Assembly: GCA_030151725.1 (NCBI GenBank)
Contig: JASLDD010000091.1
Coordinates: 1 to 9,398, forward strand
Length of the DNA: 9,398 nt
Direction of reading: 5' to 3'
Origin: Solirubrobacteraceae bacterium
Lineage (GTDB): Bacteria; Actinomycetota; Thermoleophilia; Solirubrobacterales; Solirubrobacteraceae
Part shown: positions 6,632 to 9,398 of the stretch, one piece after another
Position numbering within the stretch: position 1 is the first letter of the stretch
Layout: each line of letters starts with the position of its first letter
The notes under the pieces: generated by a model
Databases searched by the model: none
Seen by the model: the letters and a program-made list of their open reading frames with translations, nothing else
What the model was told of the DNA's origin: nothing
Position numbers and translations under genes: made by a program

Positions 6632-6635
6632 CTAG
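6616..6635 (-). repeat. Right 20-bp inverted repeat
   Basis: Exact reverse complement of 6463-6482, with 133 bases between the two arms. That distance is far too large for an ordinary factor-independent terminator. Confidence 0.9.
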
Positions 6636-6647
6636 CCCCGCGGGTTA

Positions 6648-6669
6648 GCAGGCCCGTTCGCGGGCCAGC
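6648..6669. terminator. Strong hairpin with TTCG loop between convergent genes
   Basis: GGCCCG (6651-6656), TTCG (6657-6660) and CGGGCC (6661-6666) form a perfect GC stem. Two more G-C pairs extend it outside an A-A mismatch (GC 6648-6649 with GC 6668-6669). It lies between the stop of the CHASE-GGDEF-EAL gene (6466) and the stop of the first VOC gene (6697), where a shared terminator is expected. No T-run follows on either strand. If the neighbouring element is an insertion, the hairpin originally began about 15 bases after the TAG. Confidence 0.5.
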
Positions 6670-6696
6670 CGCAGATCGCCCCACGATCGCACCAGC

Positions 6697-7041
6697 TCAG
6701 CTCGGCGGCTGACCTACCGCCAGTCGATTGCCGTCCGGGTCCACGAGGACCGCTCGGCGCGTCTCGCTTCTCAACATCTCGATCGCTCCCACCGCGATCC
6801 CCCGCCGCTCCACGTCCGCAAGGAACGCATCGAGGTCGTCGACCAGCAGCGTGTGCAGACCCCTTCCCGCGCGCTCGAGGTCCACGACGATGTAGATCCA
6901 TCCCGTCTCAGTCAGCTGCCACGCGGCCTCCTGTTCGTGGGGGATCAGGTCGGGCGGCCGGCCGAGCAGCCGCTCATACCATTGCCCGGCCGCTGCGCGA
7001 TCGCTCACTGCGATCCCGGCAAACACGTATGTGATCGTCAT
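6697..7041 (-). CDS. VOC-superfamily (glyoxalase/bleomycin-resistance fold) protein, 114 aa
   Basis: A single-domain cytoplasmic protein with the two beta-alpha-beta-beta-beta units of the vicinal oxygen chelate fold. Unit one has 'YVFAGIAVSD' then 'WYERLLGRPPD' (about 5-31). Unit two has 'GLHTLLVDDLDAFLADVERRG' (61-81) and ends with 'VLVDPDGNRLAVGQ' (98-111), the usual DPxGN turn. Of the four typical metal positions only H63 is obvious: the first-strand His is absent and the Glu after DPDGN is replaced (LAV). A metal-dependent glyoxalase or dioxygenase role is therefore doubtful, and ligand binding without catalysis is possible. I start at ATG 7041 because the longer frame begins with a TTG at 7056 and the fold begins right after this Met. 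A G-run (GGGGG) abuts the ATG, too close to be a normal ribosome binding site. The gene is divergent from the second VOC gene, with 89 bp between them. Confidence 0.85.
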   Translation of the reverse strand: MTITYVFAGIAVSDRAAAGQWYERLLGRPPDLIPHEQEAAWQLTETGWIYIVVDLERAGRGLHTLLVDDLDAFLADVERRGIAVGAIEMLRSETRRAVLVDPDGNRLAVGQPPS

Positions 7042-7130
7042 CCCCCGACCATACAACCGCGGCGATGAGTTCTCGTGTCCCCGCCGGTCCTACCCTCTGG
7101 AAACCCAACACTCTGCAAAGGAGCAGCCAG
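7042..7130. promoter_or_regulatory. 89-bp divergent region between two VOC genes
   Basis: Both genes must be started from here or from within each other. No confident -35/-10 pair is visible. TACCCT near 7091-7096 is a weak plus-strand -10 candidate. The plus-strand gene has a good ribosome binding site at the right end; the minus-strand gene does not, and may be leaderless or weakly translated. Confidence 0.35.
7117..7123 (+). promoter_or_regulatory. Ribosome binding site deciding the start of the second VOC gene
   Basis: AAAGGAG ends seven bases before ATG 7131. It settles the start there rather than at the in-frame ATG 7065, which would prepend 22 residues unlike the fold. Confidence 0.8.
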
Positions 7131-7517
7131 ATGACCACGACAGCAAGTCGCATCGGGACCATCAACCTGGTGATGATCCCCTCGACCGACCAGGACCGAT
7201 CGGTCGAGTTCTACGAGCAGCTGGGCTTTGAGAAGCGCACAGACATCCCCTTCGGTGACAAATACCGCTGGGTCGAGGTCTACCCCCCCGTGGGCAACAC
7301 CGGGATCGCGCTGGCGCCCCCGCGTGAAGGCGACCCCACCGCCGTGCAGACGGGCATCAGCCTGTCGACCGACGACATCGAGGCGACGCACTCCCACATG
7401 CAGTCAAGCGACGTGGACGTCGACGCCGAGATCATGCGCATGGGCGAGCCCGTGCCCCCCATGTTCTGGTTCCGCGACCCCGACGGCAACACCCTGCTGA
7501 TCGTCGAGCAGAGCTGA
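7131..7517 (+). CDS. VOC-superfamily protein, 128 aa
   Basis: A glyoxalase-fold protein of a kind common in actinobacteria. It begins 'SRIGTINLVMIPSTDQDRSV' with 'EFYEQLGFEKRTD' (26-38), a conserved core 'FGDKYRWVEVYPP' (41-53), 'GISLSTDDIEATH' (75-87) and 'VPPMFWFRDPDGNTLLIVEQ' (108-127). The start at ATG 7131 is fixed by AAAGGAG seven bases upstream. The metal positions are weak: the first strand has no His, the third strand has Ser where a His often sits, and only Glu126 near the C-terminus fits. The enzymatic activity is unknown, and names such as glyoxalase or bleomycin resistance should be read as fold names only. It is only distantly similar to the other VOC protein across the divergent promoter, so the pair does not look like a recent duplication. 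Confidence 0.9.
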   Translation: MTTTASRIGTINLVMIPSTDQDRSVEFYEQLGFEKRTDIPFGDKYRWVEVYPPVGNTGIALAPPREGDPTAVQTGISLSTDDIEATHSHMQSSDVDVDAEIMRMGEPVPPMFWFRDPDGNTLLIVEQS

Positions 7518-7530
7518 CGCCCAGGCACGA

Positions 7531-7704
7531 TCACCAGGCGAGACCCGGGCTCCTCTCGCCGTCCCGCTTCGCAGCTTCGACGGAGACGGCTCCAGCGCTC
7601 ACGCTCTGGAGCCGTCGCAGCTCACGCACGATCCGGTCGAGCTCGTTGCAGGCGCGCTCCGCGCGAGTGATGCGCTCCACCTGCCTGTCGCCTGTCTCGT
7701 CCAT
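7531..7704 (-). CDS. Small charged helical hypothetical protein, 57 aa
   Basis: I do not recognise this protein. It starts 'MDETGDRQVERITRAERACN' and continues with a helical stretch 'ELDRIVRELRRLQSV' whose hydrophobic spacing suggests an amphipathic helix or short coiled coil. It then has a loose Gly/Pro/Ser tail. In favour of a real gene: GAGG lies seven bases before ATG 7704, and most third codon positions are G or C (about 48 of 57). Against: it is short and has no known family. It also contains a perfect 11-bp hairpin (7585-7616), which might be a terminator for the convergent VOC gene. It lies 97 bases downstream of the LuxR-type gene on the same strand and could share its transcript. 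Confidence 0.42.
   Translation of the reverse strand: MDETGDRQVERITRAERACNELDRIVRELRRLQSVSAGAVSVEAAKRDGERSPGLAW
7585..7616. terminator. 11-bp perfect hairpin downstream of the second VOC gene
   Basis: GACGGCTCCAG (7585-7595) and CTGGAGCCGTC (7606-7616) pair perfectly around a 10-base loop. It begins 67 bases after the VOC stop and has no T-run. It overlaps the small minus-strand reading frame, so it is either a hairpin terminator for the plus-strand gene or part of that small gene. An inverted repeat used as an operator is a third possibility. Confidence 0.45.
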
Positions 7705-7801
7705 GGGGCTGCCTCGCATCGCTCGACATCTCGGCCGATCTGGCCCTAGATGATGCTTACCCTTGGACGAGTCGGACAAAACCCGCGGCTGCACCCCAGG
7801 C

Positions 7802-9398
7802 TCACCAGCGTCTCTCCAGAAATTGCGAAGCGAGGGCACCGACGAGCTCCTCACGGGAGTGGACCCCGAGCTTGCGATAGACGTGTCCCAAGTGATATTC
7901 GACTGTCTTCGGGCTCACGAATATCGCCTCCGCCGCCTGTCGCGTGGTCTTCCCTTCCGCCAGCAAGCGCGCGATGCGCAGCTCCTGAGGGGTCAGCTCG
8001 TCGAGCGAGCTCACGTCTCGCCTGCGCGCCCTCTCTCCCGTCGCCGCCAGCTCGGCGCCTGCTTGGGCGAGCCACGACTCGGCTCCGAGACGCTCGAAGA
8101 TCTCGATCGCCGCACGCAGCTCTGCGCGCGCGGCCACACGCTTGCGCGCACGGCGCAGCTTCGCTCCGTAGGCCATATGGGTGCGCGCGGTCTCGAACAC
8201 ATCCGGTGTCTGCTCGTGGAGCTTCAGTGCCTCCTCGAAGCATGCTGTGAGATCCTCCGCATCCGCCAGCAGCCCGCGGCAGCGCGCGGCTCGTGCCAGC
8301 GCCCACGGCTGTCCCTTAGCGGATGCCTCGCGTACGAACTCGGTGGCGATCGCAGCCGCCTCCTCATCGCGTCCGAGGCGCAAGAGCGACTCCACGAGCT
8401 CCGGAGCGGGCGACAGATCGACGTCGGCGATGCCGCGCCGGAGCATCGTCTGCACCTGTGCTTCGTGATGCTCGATCGCCGCGGCCGGGCGGCCAAGTCC
8501 AAGCTCGAGGTCGCCCAGAGCCTGTATGGCCCACACGCCGAACAGGCCCACGCCGAGCTCCTCGCACATACTCGTCGCTTCCTCGGCATGCTCGCGACAG
8601 TCGAGCTCGCTGCCCTGTCGCGCCTCCAGCCACGCGAGGCCCGCAAGCGCCGCCGCCACCTCCACGTGCTGAGCCGTCTCCCGCCCCAGGCGGATGGCTT
8701 CGTCGTAGCTCGTCTGCGCGGCTGCCCACTGGTCGGTCGTCGCCTGATCGCGCGCCAGCAATTGCAGGAGATACGGAAGCGATCCCAGCGCCGCCTGGCC
8801 GCGGGCCAACTCAGAGGCACGTTCGATCAGCCCCCGCCCCGTGTCCGCCTCGCGCAGCCACAACGGTCCCAGCGCCGCCCACATCATCAGCTCTGGATGC
8901 TCGCGCAGCGCGTCTGAGTGCTCGAGGATCTCAACCGCCCGGCGCGCCGAGGCGGCGCCGGCCTCGCCCTGACCGCTGGCGACGAGGGCGATGCCGTGCG
9001 CCATCGCCGCGAAGAACGTCGCACGGACGGAGTCCTGGCGCTCCGCCAACGCCACAGCGCTTTCGGCCGCCGCCACCATCGCCGGCGCGTCGCCCGTGTA
9101 GAAGCAGCCGTGAACCGCCTGCGCAAGCATCACCACAGCGAGCTCTGGGTCGCTCTGCGCAATCTGCCTGGCGGCGCTCACAATCAGCGGATAGCCGTCC
9201 ATCACCGGCCCGCACCGCATCGCCACCTGGCCTCGCAGATGATCCATGTGCGCAGTTACGGACGCAGCCGGAACATGCTTCTGTGCCTCATCGAGCAGCG
9301 CAAGCGTCCACGTCGCATCGCCCCCAAGCCACGCCGCCTCAGCTGCCGCCAACAGCAGCCGATCACGGATGTCGTCAATCGAGGAGAGGCCCGCCGCG
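7802..9398 (-). CDS. LuxR-family transcriptional regulator with TPR-like region, C-terminal 531 aa (N-terminus outside window)
   Basis: The frame stays open to the right edge of the window, so the gene starts beyond it. The visible TTG at 9352 is inside an alpha-helical repeat, not a start. About 450 residues of Ala/Leu/Glu-rich paired helices resemble TPR-like repeats ('LALLDEAQKHVPAASVTAHM', 'EAGAASARRAVEILEHSDAL', 'SALRE'-like blocks). They lead to a LuxR-type helix-turn-helix at about 7832-7996: 'LTPQELRIARLLAEGKTTRQ', then 'AAEAIFVSPKTVEYHLGHVYRKLGVHSREELVGAL', with the typical ELxxARLLAxG, IxVSxxTVxxHL and VYRKLGVxSR spacing. This layout fits the large ATP-binding LuxR (LAL/MalT-like) class, whose AAA ATPase would be in the missing N-terminal part. 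It should bind DNA, probably in response to a ligand or protein sensed by the repeats; the targets are unknown. The 97 bases after the stop show no clear terminator. Confidence 0.9.
   Translation of the reverse strand, partial: AAGLSSIDDIRDRLLLAAAEAAWLGGDATWTLALLDEAQKHVPAASVTAHMDHLRGQVAMRCGPVMDGYPLIVSAARQIAQSDPELAVVMLAQAVHGCFYTGDAPAMVAAAESAVALAERQDSVRATFFAAMAHGIALVASGQGEAGAASARRAVEILEHSDALREHPELMMWAALGPLWLREADTGRGLIERASELARGQAALGSLPYLLQLLARDQATTDQWAAAQTSYDEAIRLGRETAQHVEVAAALAGLAWLEARQGSELDCREHAEEATSMCEELGVGLFGVWAIQALGDLELGLGRPAAAIEHHEAQVQTMLRRGIADVDLSPAPELVESLLRLGRDEEAAAIATEFVREASAKGQPWALARAARCRGLLADAEDLTACFEEALKLHEQTPDVFETARTHMAYGAKLRRARKRVAARAELRAAIEIFERLGAESWLAQAGAELAATGERARRRDVSSLDELTPQELRIARLLAEGKTTRQAAEAIFVSPKTVEYHLGHVYRKLGVHSREELVGALASQFLERRW

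Noticed and set aside
6467..6712. 81-residue plus-strand frame starting MIDST inside the inverted-repeat element
   Set aside because: The start and the 'GINHL' near its end are the two inverted repeats read as codons; no ribosome binding site and no family.
7746..7755. CTAGATGATG, resembling the outer end of the inverted repeat
   Set aside because: Only nine bases match and no partner arm lies nearby; chance alone could supply such a match in a window this size.
7763..8917. 384-residue plus-strand open frame opposite the LuxR-type gene
   Set aside because: Arg/Leu-rich composition with no domain; the minus-strand frame has a full LuxR helix-turn-helix.

Overview
The window is high-GC DNA with long unbroken genes, tight 4-base gene overlaps and GTG/ATG starts. 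The protein families (a large TPR-type LuxR regulator, a CHASE-GGDEF-EAL protein, a receiver fused to a thioredoxin-reductase-like flavoprotein) suggest a free-living soil or water actinobacterium, possibly a deep-branching lineage such as Thermoleophilia. That placement is inference. No rRNA, tRNA or CRISPR array is visible.

Layout. Positions 2-349 (+) hold the C-terminal part of an AHSA1/SRPBCC gene cut by the window edge. Positions 3857-464 (-) hold a three-gene operon: receiver/flavoprotein, histidine kinase with an N-terminal cyclic-nucleotide-binding-like domain, and a small UBP-type zinc-finger protein. Both junctions are 4-base overlaps (GTGA and ATGA), so the three are probably translated together and act in one pathway. 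The kinase and receiver are the obvious partner pair, and the flavoprotein and zinc finger are candidate outputs. Positions 4055-6466 (+), divergent from the operon, encode a membrane CHASE-GGDEF-EAL protein in which both c-di-GMP domains carry substitutions at motif positions.

Just after that gene lies a 165-bp element with 16-bp perfect terminal inverted repeats flanked by CTAG on both sides. It looks like a MITE of the IS630/Tc1-mariner type, inserted exactly at the TAG stop codon without changing the protein. A strong hairpin with a TTCG loop follows, between convergent genes. Positions 7041-6697 (-) and 7131-7517 (+) are two divergent small VOC-superfamily (glyoxalase/bleomycin-resistance fold) genes. 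A possible 57-residue charged helical protein lies at 7704-7531 (-). Positions 9398-7802 (-) are the C-terminal part of a large LuxR-family regulator that runs off the window.

The most interesting parts are the redox-flavoprotein/kinase/zinc-finger operon, which looks like a conserved signalling module whose function I do not know; the doubly degenerate c-di-GMP protein; and the MITE-like element.
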